Assembly (NCBI GenBank): GCA_902712845.1
Contig: LR743504.1
Span: 1,648,001 to 1,712,000, forward strand
Source of the DNA: Methylobacterium bullatum
Lineage (GTDB): Bacteria; Pseudomonadota; Alphaproteobacteria; Rhizobiales; Beijerinckiaceae
DNA length: 64,000 nt
Direction: 5' to 3'
The notes under the pieces were generated by a model. It saw only the letters and a list, made by a program, of their open reading frames with translations. It did not search any database and was not told the DNA's origin. Of this stretch, positions 9,207 through 17,415 are shown in pieces. Position 1 is the first letter of the stretch. Each line of letters begins with the position of its first letter. The position numbers were made by a program, and so were the translations under genes.

Positions 9207-9776
9207 TCAGGTGCCGCCGAACAGGTCTGGCTCGCTGCTCACGTGGTCGACTAGGCCGACGAAGGGGAGTTGACGATATTCGTGGGCGACATCCATGCCG
9301 TAGCCGACCACGAAGACATCCGGGCAGGTGAATCCGACGAAATCGGCATCGATGGTCACCGCCCGCTTGCCCGGCTTCTCGAGCAGGACGGCGGTCAGGA
9401 CCCGCTTGGCGCCACGCGCCATGAGCAGGTCCTTGGCGAAGACGACGGTACGTCCGGATTCCAAGATGTCGTCCACCAGGAGGACGTCGCGGCCGCGAAC
9501 CTCACTCTCGACGTCGCGCAGGATCTCTACCTGCCCTGAGGAAACCGTGCCGCTGCGATAGCTCGACAGGTGGACGAACTCGACCTGCGGAGACAGGCCG
9601 GACCGGTGCAGCGCCCTCAGCAGGTCGGCTGCGAACATGAAGCTTCCCTTGAGAACCGCCACGACGAGGAGGTTCTCGGGCTTGGCCGCGACGATGGCCG
9701 CGGCCAACTCCTCGTTGCGGTTCGCGATGGCGGTTTCGTCGAAGAGGACGCGCACGCGTCGGGTCGGGCTGGTCAT
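9207..9776 (-). CDS. hpt: Hypoxanthine phosphoribosyltransferase
   Basis: A 189-aa cytosolic purine-salvage enzyme that converts hypoxanthine (or guanine) and PRPP into IMP (or GMP). The PRPP-binding signature VLLVDDILESGRT, the VLKGSFMFAADLLRAL segment, the loop SSYRSGTVSSGQVEILRD and the terminal VVGYGMDVAHEYRQLPFVGLV, where purine-base contacts sit, are all present. Length and order fit bacterial Hpt. The ATG at 9776 starts MTSPTRRVRVLFDE. It lies 70 bases after the start of the zinc-finger gene on the same strand and may share its transcript. Confidence 0.95.
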   Translation of the reverse strand: MTSPTRRVRVLFDETAIANRNEELAAAIVAAKPENLLVVAVLKGSFMFAADLLRALHRSGLSPQVEFVHLSSYRSGTVSSGQVEILRDVESEVRGRDVLLVDDILESGRTVVFAKDLLMARGAKRVLTAVLLEKPGKRAVTIDADFVGFTCPDVFVVGYGMDVAHEYRQLPFVGLVDHVSSEPDLFGGT

Positions 9777-9846
9777 ACGATCTCTTTACCACGAGCGGGC
9801 GCGGGTGGCACCGTTTTTTGCCCTGCGCGAGAGGCAATGTCTGGTG

Positions 9847-10626
9847 TCAATGACCGAGAACCGTCTCCGGCACACTGCGCTCCGGTGCGAACCCGACCTT
9901 GATCGTGCGCCCCTGCGCCGGAGGCGCCGACAAGCTTGCCCTGAACCGGGCCGTCTCGCGATCCTCGAGGCTGAAGCGCGGCGGCGCCACGGTCCAGCGG
10001 TAGATGGTCAGGTCCTGCGCATCGCGCACCTCGACTTCGATCGGCGGCACCGGGACGGGGTTGCCCGCCACGCCGACCACGTCGCCCTCGACGACGAGTT
10101 GGGACGCGGCGCCCTCGCCCTGGGTCTGGTAGGCCGAAAGATCGCGGATCTCGATGCCGCGCAGGTTCACCGGCAAGCCAATCCGGGCATAAAGCGCAGC
10201 GCTCTGGGGCATGGCCCGCACCACGGTGCTGCGGGCGAGTAGCGCCAAGGGTATGCCCGCCAGCAGGGCGAGCCCGAAGGCGGCGACCGGCGACATAGCG
10301 CCCCATCGTTTTGGAGGGGGCGTGCGCCCGCGGGGCTTGCGGACCGGCTTCTCCTCCGGCATCGGATCCACCGCTGCGGCCTGGGCCTCCTCGGCCAGTG
10401 CCGCTTCCCATGCATCGAGATCGGCCTGCGCGTCCCCGCGCCCCTCCACCGAGCCCATCGCCGCCTGAATCTCGGCCATCTCCTCGGCGAGGGCAGCAGC
10501 GACCTCATCGGGTGAGATGAACCAAGTCTCGCGACAGGCGGCGCAGCGCACCGAGCGGCCTTCGACGCCGACCCTGTCGGTGGCGATGTCGTATTCGCTT
10601 GCGCAGGACGGGCATACGATCAGCAT
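9847..10626 (-). CDS. MJ0042-type zinc-finger membrane protein
   Basis: A 259-aa protein. Its first 40 residues form an MJ0042-family zinc finger: CPSC at C5/C8 and CAAC at C28/C31. An acidic, Ala/Glu-rich linker and a basic stretch RKPRGRTPPPKR follow, then one membrane helix (about 135-155, AAFGLALLAGIPLALLA) and a C-terminal extracytoplasmic domain with DLSAYQTQGEGAASQLVVEGDVVGVAGNPVPVPPIEVEVRD, matching the DUF3426-type fold. Function is unknown. In many alphaproteobacteria this gene lies beside ftsE, as here, where ftsE diverges 158 bases away, hinting at a cell-envelope role. Confidence 0.85.
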   Translation of the reverse strand: MLIVCPSCASEYDIATDRVGVEGRSVRCAACRETWFISPDEVAAALAEEMAEIQAAMGSVEGRGDAQADLDAWEAALAEEAQAAAVDPMPEEKPVRKPRGRTPPPKRWGAMSPVAAFGLALLAGIPLALLARSTVVRAMPQSAALYARIGLPVNLRGIEIRDLSAYQTQGEGAASQLVVEGDVVGVAGNPVPVPPIEVEVRDAQDLTIYRWTVAPPRFSLEDRETARFRASLSAPPAQGRTIKVGFAPERSVPETVLGH

Positions 10627-10783
10627 GGCGAATCGACGCCTCGAATTATCGATCGGCGGTTGCCGGTTCGGTTAAAAAGACTCACACCATCATCGCTAAG
10701 AGCGGTTAATCCTCCGTGAAGCGGCAGAATGGGAGCGCAGGCTTGTCAGCAGAATCAGGCATCAACGGATCCGGGCATCTCGC

Positions 10784-11482
10784 GTGACCGCTGACAGCCT
10801 CCTGTCGGGCGTCGAGGAGCCCGTGGTCCAGTTCGAAAATGTCGGCATGCGCTACGGCCTCGGGCCGGAAGTGCTGAGCGACGTGAGCTTCCAGATCGCC
10901 CCGCGCTCGTTCCAATTTCTCACCGGCCCCTCCGGCGCGGGAAAGACCACCCTGCTGCGCCTGATCCTTCTCTCGGTCCGGCCGACGCGTGGGCTGGTCT
11001 CGGTGTTCGGAGAGGAAGTCAGCGACATCTCCAACGAGGCGCTCACCGGTTTGCGCCGGCGGATGGGCATCGTATTCCAGGATTTCCGGCTGCTCGACCA
11101 CCTCACCACTTACGAGAACGTCGCCCTGCCGCTGCGCGTCCAGGGCAGGTCGGAGACGAGCTACCGTGCCGAGGTGGTCGAACTCCTGCGTTGGGTCGGT
11201 CTTGGCGAGCGCATGCACGTCCTGCCGCCGCTTCTGTCGGGCGGCGAAAAGCAGCGCGCGGCAATCGCCCGGGCGCTCATCGCCCGGCCGGACCTTCTCC
11301 TCGCCGACGAACCAACCGGCAACGTCGATCCCGGTCTCGGCCGGCGGCTGCTGCGGCTATTCATCGAACTCAATCGGCTCGGAACCTCCGTCCTGATCGC
11401 CACTCACGACTTCGCCCTGATGGATCTCGTCGACGCCCCTCGGCTCGTCCTGGGTCAGGGCCGGCTGCAGATCGAACACTGA
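10784..11482 (+). CDS. ftsE: Cell-division ATP-binding protein FtsE
   Basis: A 232-aa ABC ATPase that with FtsX forms the divisome complex activating periplasmic peptidoglycan hydrolases. The Walker A GPSGAGKTT, Q loop VFQDFRLL, signature LLSGGEKQR, Walker B LLLADEPTGNVDP and switch ATHDF are all intact. The start is a GTG at 10784; no ATG lies upstream of the conserved strand VQFENVGMRYG. The stop overlaps the ftsX start by one base (TGATG). Operon with ftsX is conserved across proteobacteria. Confidence 0.95.
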   Translation: MTADSLLSGVEEPVVQFENVGMRYGLGPEVLSDVSFQIAPRSFQFLTGPSGAGKTTLLRLILLSVRPTRGLVSVFGEEVSDISNEALTGLRRRMGIVFQDFRLLDHLTTYENVALPLRVQGRSETSYRAEVVELLRWVGLGERMHVLPPLLSGGEKQRAAIARALIARPDLLLADEPTGNVDPGLGRRLLRLFIELNRLGTSVLIATHDFALMDLVDAPRLVLGQGRLQIEH

Positions 11483-12447
11483 TGGGTCAGGCCAGCCCAC
11501 CGCCGCATCCCTCGATGCCCGTCGCTGCCGATCAGGAAGCGCTTCCAGCGACCCTGCGGCGCAACGCCCCCCTCGTCCCCACCGACTCGGCCGCGAGCCG
11601 GGCGCTCGCGGCCGTCATCGCGATCCTGACTTTCCTGGCGGCTCTTTGCGCCGGGGCGGCCGAGATCGTCGCCTCCAGCGCCGATCAGTGGCAGGGCAGC
11701 GTCGCGCAGGAGGTGACGATCCAAGTGAGGCCGAGCGCCGGCCGCGATATCGATGCCGACGTGGCCAAGGCCGATGCGCTGGCAAAGGCCACGCCTGGGA
11801 TCGCCACGACGCGGATCTTTTCGAAGGCGGAAGCCGAACGCCTGCTCGAGCCCTGGCTCGGCAGCGGCCTCGACCTTTCCGACCTGCCGGTTCCGCGGCT
11901 CGTGACGCTGAAACTCGCGGATTCCCCCGCCCCCGATCTGAAAGGACTTCGGAGCGCGCTCGGTGAAGCCATGCCGGGGGTGGCGAGCCTCGACGACCAT
12001 GCCCTATGGCTTCAGCGGCTCTCGACCATGGCCAACACCTTCGTCGGTGTCGGTGTCGGCATCGTCGCCCTCGTCCTGATCGCCACCGGGCTCGCGGTCG
12101 TGTTCGCCACGCGCGGCGCCATGGCCGGCAACCGGGAAGTGGTGGAGGTGCTGCACTTCGTCGGCGCGAACGACGATTTCATTGCCCGCGCCTTCCAGCG
12201 CCGCTTCTTCCGCCTCGGCCTACGCGGAGGCGTTATCGGCTCGTGCCTGGCACTTGCGGTCTTCGCGCTAGCGGGACTGCTCGCCGGGCTCTGGCGATCG
12301 GGGCCGGCTGGAGACGAGATCGAGGCGCTGTTCGGCGCCTTCCATATCGGTTGGCGCGGCTACGCCGCCGTCCTACTCATCGGCGTGATCGCCTCCGTGG
12401 TGACAGGGATCGTTTCGCGGCTGACGGTCAGACGATTCCTGCGCTGA
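11482..12447 (+). CDS. ftsX: Cell-division protein FtsX (permease-like)
   Basis: A 321-aa inner-membrane partner of FtsE. A first membrane helix lies at about 45-65 (ALAAVIAILTFLAALCAGAAEIV), followed by a periplasmic domain with VAQEVTIQVRPSAGRDIDADVAKADALA, then three helices in the C-terminal half, around VGVGVGIVALVLIATGLAVVF, GGVIGSCLALAVFALAGLLAGL and YAAVLLIGVIASVVTGIVSRL. The four-helix plan and the REVVEVLHFVGANDDFIARAFQRRF segment are typical. The ATG at 11482 overlaps the last base of ftsE; an upstream frame to 11191 is only ftsE read out of frame. Confidence 0.93.
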   Translation: MGQASPPPHPSMPVAADQEALPATLRRNAPLVPTDSAASRALAAVIAILTFLAALCAGAAEIVASSADQWQGSVAQEVTIQVRPSAGRDIDADVAKADALAKATPGIATTRIFSKAEAERLLEPWLGSGLDLSDLPVPRLVTLKLADSPAPDLKGLRSALGEAMPGVASLDDHALWLQRLSTMANTFVGVGVGIVALVLIATGLAVVFATRGAMAGNREVVEVLHFVGANDDFIARAFQRRFFRLGLRGGVIGSCLALAVFALAGLLAGLWRSGPAGDEIEALFGAFHIGWRGYAAVLLIGVIASVVTGIVSRLTVRRFLR

Positions 12448-12601
12448 AGCTGGGTTTTCGACTGCGGGGTAGGGCCCTTCTGCACATTCCGCATGACATC
12501 GCATGGGGTTCCGAGTCCCCTGCGTCGCGTTAACTATGCGTAAACCCTTAGAGGCGGAAGTATCGCCTCGCGGATGCCGCATTCGGCACTACCTTCGGAG
12601 A

Positions 12602-13402
12602 ATGGCCACGCGGATGTCAGGACTCGGCACCACTCGCCCGCTGGAGGCGTTCGGTTGGGTCTGGCCACGCGGTCGGGCGGAATTGTCGGCGCCTCCCGCA
12701 CGGATCGCAAGGGTGATGTCTCCAACACTGCAGCGCATCGGCTATGTCACCCTCGGCCTCGGTGCCATCGCCACCCTGGCGCTGGTTGCCGGGTTCCTGA
12801 TCTTCGCCGAATCCATCGCCCGTGACGAGCGCACACTCGACGGCCGGGCGGACGGGATCGTGGTCCTAACGGGCGGCGCACAGCGTATCGGCGACGCGAT
12901 CGATCTTCTTGCCGGCGGTTATGGCCGGCGCCTGCTGATCACCGGCGTCAACGAGCGGACGAGCCGTGACGAGATCGCCCGCCTCAATCCGAGCCAGCGC
13001 CACTGGATCGAGTGCTGCGTCGATCTCGATTACCGGGCTCGCAACACGATCGGCAACGCCATCGAAACCCGTCGCTGGATGCGCCAGCACCGGTTCAATA
13101 CCGTCGCGGTGGTGACTTCGAACTACCACATGCCCCGGACCTTGGTGGAGCTCGACCACGCGTTGATGGGCAAGGACCGTGTTCTGCCCCACCCCGTGAT
13201 CGCGGAAGGTTTCGATGCCGATCGCTGGTGGCGGCACCCGGGCACGGCAAGGCTCATTGGCTCGGAATACCTGAAGTTCCTTGTGTCCTGGCTGCGGACG
13301 CGGTTCGAATCCGATCCGGAGCAATCACGAGCGGCGATCATGATGGGGCGCGGAAAACCCATCAAACTCGTCTCCGAATCGATCATGCGCGCGCAGTACT
13401 GA
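12602..13402 (+). CDS. DUF218/YdcF-family membrane protein
   Basis: A 266-aa protein of the DUF218 (YdcF/ElyC-like) family. A membrane helix (IGYVTLGLGAIATLALVAGFLIFAESIA) is followed by the family core: ADGIVVLTGGAQRIGDAIDLLAGGYGRRLLITGVN, then DYRARNTIGNAIETRRWMRQHRFNTVAVVTSNYHMPRTLVELDHAL. Relatives influence envelope or cell-wall carrier-lipid metabolism, but activity is not established. The start is uncertain: ATGs at 12602 and 12614, or 12716 just before MSPTLQRIGYV, are possible; the last would place the helix at the N-terminus. It follows ftsEX by about 150 bases, a common order in this group. Confidence 0.85.
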   Translation: MATRMSGLGTTRPLEAFGWVWPRGRAELSAPPARIARVMSPTLQRIGYVTLGLGAIATLALVAGFLIFAESIARDERTLDGRADGIVVLTGGAQRIGDAIDLLAGGYGRRLLITGVNERTSRDEIARLNPSQRHWIECCVDLDYRARNTIGNAIETRRWMRQHRFNTVAVVTSNYHMPRTLVELDHALMGKDRVLPHPVIAEGFDADRWWRHPGTARLIGSEYLKFLVSWLRTRFESDPEQSRAAIMMGRGKPIKLVSESIMRAQY

Positions 13403-13412
13403 CGCCATCCTC

Positions 13413-13874
13413 TCAGCGCGAGGCGTGTTGCCCGATACCCAACGTGACAATCCTCGCTCCGGCCTGCATCTGCAAATCGATGGATGTCGAGACCGGATTC
13501 CGCCCTCCCCGAGACAATATCCTCGGGCCTTGGTTTCGGGCCTTGCGCCTCGCGTCGGTGCGCGTGTCGATCACGTATACAATGGGCGTTCCAACGGGAG
13601 CGGGGCGGATGCCGGTGGCGGTGGGAACACCGTATGTTCCATAGCCCCAAGCGCTCGGGACCAGCTCGGTTGGGCGGGGTATCGGCAGCAACGAATCAAC
13701 AGGGGAGGCTGCGACGACATGAGGCCTGGCATAGCTCTCATCGAGCCGCGGTCGGAACGTAGCGGGATGGCCGTAGCCCGAAGCTGCGACGTCCTGTGCA
13801 TGAGCCGCGGGCGCCACCACGAGGGCAAGCGCCAGGGTGCATCTCGGCATCAACCATCTCGGCGTGGGCGGCAT
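13413..13874 (-). CDS. Secreted protein of unknown function
   Basis: A 153-aa protein, not recognised. The N-terminus MPPTPRWLMPRCTLALALVVAPAAHAQD is a Sec signal peptide with an AHA-Q cleavage site. The mature part is Pro/Tyr/Gly-rich (SAWGYGTYGVPTATGIRPAPVGTPIVYVIDTRTDARRKARNQGPRIL) and has no cysteines after the signal. Convergent with the DUF218 gene. The signal peptide and the lack of an alternative gene on the other strand support it as real. Confidence 0.65.
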   Translation of the reverse strand: MPPTPRWLMPRCTLALALVVAPAAHAQDVAASGYGHPATFRPRLDESYARPHVVAASPVDSLLPIPRPTELVPSAWGYGTYGVPTATGIRPAPVGTPIVYVIDTRTDARRKARNQGPRILSRGGRNPVSTSIDLQMQAGARIVTLGIGQHASR

Positions 13875-14044
13875 GCGAACCTCGTCGTGTGGAGCTTGCC
13901 CGGGACCTACGGCACGACGATCATGACCTGGCCGAGGTCCAGTCGGAAAACAGGGGCGAGGAGTGAGGAGCGCCGGTCCCTAAGTACCTGCAGGGCACCG
14001 GATTCGAAGCCCACATGCCGTCATTTGAAAGCGGAGGCATTGCC

Positions 14045-14296
14045 TCAGCGGCAAGTGGTGACACGGCGGACGATCCAGCCCTCGCCATCGACAAACAAAC
14101 GCTTGCGCGATTTGGTGCAAGCGAGAGCATCGTCCTCGGCCTCGACCGTCAGTGCCACCTTGCCAAGCTCCGCATCCCGGTGAGGAGTGCTGGTCGAGGA
14201 TCCCTCAGTCCCTGGCATCGCTTCAGCGGAAAAAGAGGACACACCGACGACGAGCGCAATGCCCACCGCACCGAAAAGCCTAAACCGTTTCGTCAT
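14045..14296 (-). CDS. Short secreted protein of unknown function
   Basis: An 83-aa protein with a clear Sec signal peptide (MTKRFRLFGAVGIALVVGVSSFSAEAM). The mature part of about 57 residues contains two cysteines, ALACTKSRKRLFVDGEGWIVRRVTTCR, that could form one disulfide. The C-terminal 'cysteine, basic residues, aromatic, arginine, terminal cysteine' pattern recurs in small Methylobacterium periplasmic proteins, but I do not know a function. It stands alone between two other small minus-strand genes. Confidence 0.7.
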   Translation of the reverse strand: MTKRFRLFGAVGIALVVGVSSFSAEAMPGTEGSSTSTPHRDAELGKVALTVEAEDDALACTKSRKRLFVDGEGWIVRRVTTCR

Positions 14297-14537
14297 CGCA
14301 ACCCTGCCCGCGCTCGGTTTTCCGAAGCGCCATCCAGACCCAAACCATTGCGCTTACCGCAGCGCTTGGTCTGTAAATCGCGGGGGGGCGAAACAGTTGC
14401 AGCGCAATGAAGCGCCGCACCCGAATAGTTGGGTTTGCCACACTGCTCGTGTGACATCACACCGTCACGATCGTGACTGCTCGTCGAGAAGCCTCTCTAC
14501 CGCCGCCGACAGCGCCCCCGAAATCCCTTCGGTGGCT

Positions 14538-14696
14538 TCAATGCGCAGCGGTGACACTGAGCAGCGGCAGGGTCACGGCAAGTTCCGGGGCGCCGAGGAT
14601 CCGGGGCGTCAGGGAGGGGAGGGCCAGGGCTGCGATGGCGAGGGCGAGGCTCAGGGCGAGAAGCGACGTTTCGAGGCCGCGGTAGATCACATCCAT
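14538..14696 (-). CDS. 52-aa membrane peptide of unknown function
   Basis: A short frame reading MDVIYRGLETSLLALSLALA at its start, then a second hydrophobic stretch, IAALALPSLTPRILGAPELA, ending in VTLPLLSVTAAH. About 70% of residues are hydrophobic, enough for one long or two short membrane helices. GGAGGT lies 5 bases upstream of the ATG at 14696, an excellent ribosome-binding site, which is the main reason to believe it. No family recognised. Confidence 0.55.
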   Translation of the reverse strand: MDVIYRGLETSLLALSLALAIAALALPSLTPRILGAPELAVTLPLLSVTAAH

Positions 14697-14848
14697 TCCC
14701 ACCTCCACCCAGTAGGGTCGAGTGGATCATGAGCGGGAGTGGGTTAACCAATCCCTCACGTGGGACTTCGCGGAAAGGAGCCGCAAGGGCAGACCCAGTC
14801 CCAGATCGTCGCGATCGATCGTTCAACAAGGACTGGCACGCCCAGTCG

Positions 14849-15172
14849 TCACGCTCTTCCGAGCATTGTCATATGAGCGAGGTCGGCTTCCGGGGGCTTG
14901 AGCAGGGCCGCCGCCAGATTGGCCTCGAGCACGATGAGATCGCTATCGGGATCGGGCTCCCACCCGCAATTGCAGCCGCCTGGTCCTTCATGGGCCTCGG
15001 CGATCTGTCGATACAGCGTCCCGATGGTGCGTGCCGCCACCGCCAGCGCTTGGAGCGCCGGAAGAGGTTGGCGGTGCAGACTGGTCCAGAACGCGCGCCG
15101 CAGCGCCTCGTCCAGTTCGCTTCCCTCCTTGGGCGGCTCGATACAGGGCCGGGAAGAACGGATAACTCTCAC
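14849..15172 (-). CDS. Small protein of unknown function, coupled to upstream gene
   Basis: A 107-aa protein. The start is taken as the GTG at 15172, which overlaps the stop of the upstream 57-aa gene (GTGA), so translation is probably coupled. The body, LRRAFWTSLHRQPLPALQALAVAARTIGTLYRQIAEAHEGPGGCNC, is helical. It is followed by a conserved-looking acidic end, EPDPDSDLIVLEANLAAALL. A CNC pair near residue 74 could bind metal. No signal peptide or membrane segment; no function recognised. Confidence 0.6.
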   Translation of the reverse strand: MRVIRSSRPCIEPPKEGSELDEALRRAFWTSLHRQPLPALQALAVAARTIGTLYRQIAEAHEGPGGCNCGWEPDPDSDLIVLEANLAAALLKPPEADLAHMTMLGRA

Positions 15173-15342
15173 GCCATCTCTCCTTTTGCGATCGGGATCG
15201 GCTTGTGCGTCAGGCCCGGCTCCTTTGCGGCAGTCAGGAAATCCACGAAGTCGGCGATGCGGTGTAGACGCATGTCGACGGCGCAACCGTCCCACCATGC
15301 CAGCCGTGCATAACCGCGGATCAGTTCCAGCACCCGTTCCAT
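15169..15342 (-). CDS. 57-aa protein of unknown function
   Basis: Begins MERVLELIRGYARLAWWDGC at the ATG at 15342 and ends with AKEPGLTHKPIPIAKGEMA. GGAGGT lies 9-10 bases upstream and decides this start over one at 15462. The protein is helical and soluble with two adjacent tryptophans and a single cysteine. Its stop overlaps the GTG start of the 107-aa gene by 4 bases. The two look like a small bicistronic unit; no toxin-antitoxin family could be recognised. Confidence 0.55.
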   Translation of the reverse strand: MERVLELIRGYARLAWWDGCAVDMRLHRIADFVDFLTAAKEPGLTHKPIPIAKGEMA

Positions 15343-15599
15343 CTCGGCCGACCTCCAGATTCTGCAACGCCCCGACAGCGGGCATAAAGAAGCAAGCCGA
15401 TCAATCAAGCAAGCGTATTGGCGGATATTGGAAAGAGTATAAAACTCACGAGAACCGTTCAATCCTCAGTTTCGATTTAGATCTATTCTATGCTGCCTGT
15501 CCGTGGTGCCTCATTTTGCAGGGTCATAGGAAAAATGGCGTGCCTTCGTATCAGCGTTCCGCGCCCTGAGCACCTTTTACGAAATGGCGGTCGAGGCAG

Positions 15600-16133
15600 G
15601 CTGCTAACGCGTTCGGCAGCCATCGCCAGCGGCGGAGAATGCCCCGAGATCCACGGTGATGCCGCCGTCCTGCTACCGGAGGTGGATGTGCCCAAGACCC
15701 ACATGATCGGCATCATTCCACACGTGCTGCAGGAAGGGATGTTCCGGGCCGCCATCGAGAAGCTAGGTGCGGATCACATCAAGGTCATCTCACCGCGATC
15801 GGCAACGTTTGACGAAATCGAAAGTGTAATCCGAGACATCATGAGCTGTGAAGAGATCGTCTCCACCTCGCTCCACGGCCTCATCGTTTCTCATGCTTAC
15901 GGTATTCCCTGTCAGTCGCTCCGCGTGACGAGCGACCTAAAAAACGCGGGGGACTCGTTCAAGATGCGGGATTACAAGCTCTCGTCCGGTCTCGATGATC
16001 CCGCCCTCGGCGTCCCGCCGCGCTTCACGACCTGAAGTGGCTCGAAGCGCGCAAGTGCGTCCTGCCGCCGTCGCCGATCGATACGAAGGCCCTCCGGGCA
16101 GCGCTTCCCTTCCCCGTCCGATCGAGCACCTGA
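15600..16133 (+). pseudogene. Decayed polysaccharide pyruvyl transferase
   Basis: The translated segment VPKTHMIGIIPHVLQEGMF...VISPRSATFDEIESVIRDIMSCEEIVSTSLHGLIVSHAYGIPCQSLRV is the C-terminal half of the polysaccharide pyruvyl transferase family, with its STSLHGLI signature near 15870. Frame one stops at 16033, but the family continues one frame over as LKWLEARKCVLPPSPIDTKAL (16031-16092), so a one-base frameshift lies near 16000-16030. The N-terminal half is missing; sequence before about 15640 does not match. This was once an enzyme adding pyruvate ketals to an exopolysaccharide and is now inactive. Confidence 0.75.
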
Positions 16134-16506
16134 ACGGCGAGGCCGGTTTCCGGCCCTAGGACCACCCGCCTTAGCGCCGCGGAACTCGCTTCCGCACGCC
16201 CTCTCGATGGCGTTTCCAAGCGCAATCCCGACGCGCAAGTCGCCCCATCTACCGCTCATTAACAGGAGCCCCAGTCGCTCTCGTCCGGCTTGAAAGCAGT
16301 CAGGCGGGAGCCGGCTTTGCGCAGAATCCGGTCTTCCAAGCTGTGTGCGTGGCCGCACATCGATGTCGAAACGGGCTGACTACCTCATGGTCAACCCCAC
16401 TTCGATCCTGGCAACCTGCTTGTGGCCGCTCTCGCGAGGAACGGATCGCATCGGTGCGCCGAAAGGCACCGGATCTCAGATGGATCGGGCAATCGGTAGT
16501 CGAACG
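16134..16506. other. Gene-free stretch
   Basis: Between the decayed pyruvyl transferase and the metallo-hydrolase start I see no convincing coding frame, hairpin or RNA. It may hold the promoter of the downstream gene. Confidence 0.4.
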
Positions 16507-17415
16507 ATGACCATGACGCACACGACCTCGGCTGAGGACGGCCTCTCCCTACGCTTCTGGGGCGTCCGAGGTTCCACGCCCGTCAGCGGGCCGGATTATG
16601 TCGAGTTCGGGGGCAATACGCCTTGCATGGAGATCCGCTGCGGCACGCGCCTGTTCGTGGTCGATGCCGGTTCCGGCCTGAACGCCTGCGGCCTCCATCA
16701 TCGTGAGGCGCTACCCAAGGAGATCGATCTCCTGTTCAGCCATCTCCATCTCGACCACGCCGCTGGGCTGCCGTTCTTCAAACCGGTGATCTTCAACCCG
16801 GAGCGAACGATCAACACCTATTGCGGGAACCTCGACGGGGACAGCGCCAAGGCGACTCTGGACCGGCTGTTCTCGCCGCCGCTGTTTCCGGTGACGCTCG
16901 ACGTCATCCCGTGCACATTCTCCCATCACGGCTTCAAGGCGGGCGAGTCGCTGAGTTTTGCCGACGGCGCGCGGGTGGACACCATCCTGCTCAATCATCC
17001 ACAAGGGTCCGTGGGCTATCGCTTCGATCATGCGGGCAAGCGCCTGTGCATCATCAGCGACATCGAGCACTCCGATCCCTGGCCTGACGAGGCCCTGCGC
17101 CGCTTCGTTGAGGGTGCTGATCTCCTCGTCTACGACGGCATGTTCACGGAAACCGAGTATCCCCGCTGCTGCGGCTGGGGACACTCCACCTGGGAGAAGG
17201 GCGTCGAACTGGCGCAGGCGGCTGGGGCGAAGGCTTTGGCTATCATTCATCTTCACCCGTCGCATGGCGATGCGCAGTTGCGCGGCGTGGAGGCCGAGAT
17301 GCAGGCCGTGATGCCGACCGCCTTCATCGCGCGCGAACGTCAGATGGTCGCCGTGGGCGAGGTGACGGAGCCGGCCCGCGACGGCCGGCACCTGTCCCTG
17401 ATCAAGACGGCTTGA
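16507..17415 (+). CDS. Metallo-beta-lactamase-fold hydrolase
   Basis: A 302-aa cytosolic protein of the MBL-fold superfamily, the branch beginning LRFWGVRGSTPVSGPDYVEFGGNTPCMEIRC. The zinc motif is HLHLDH (79-84), with further ligands in CIISDIEHSD and a final His in LAIIHLHPSHGD. This branch, related to phosphodiesterase/RNase Z-like enzymes with the GVRGSTP opening, probably hydrolyses a phosphodiester, but the substrate is not known. The ATG at 16507 is used because family similarity begins about 12 residues later. It is convergent with the permease; the 3' ends overlap by 14 bases. Confidence 0.88.
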   Translation: MTMTHTTSAEDGLSLRFWGVRGSTPVSGPDYVEFGGNTPCMEIRCGTRLFVVDAGSGLNACGLHHREALPKEIDLLFSHLHLDHAAGLPFFKPVIFNPERTINTYCGNLDGDSAKATLDRLFSPPLFPVTLDVIPCTFSHHGFKAGESLSFADGARVDTILLNHPQGSVGYRFDHAGKRLCIISDIEHSDPWPDEALRRFVEGADLLVYDGMFTETEYPRCCGWGHSTWEKGVELAQAAGAKALAIIHLHPSHGDAQLRGVEAEMQAVMPTAFIARERQMVAVGEVTEPARDGRHLSLIKTA

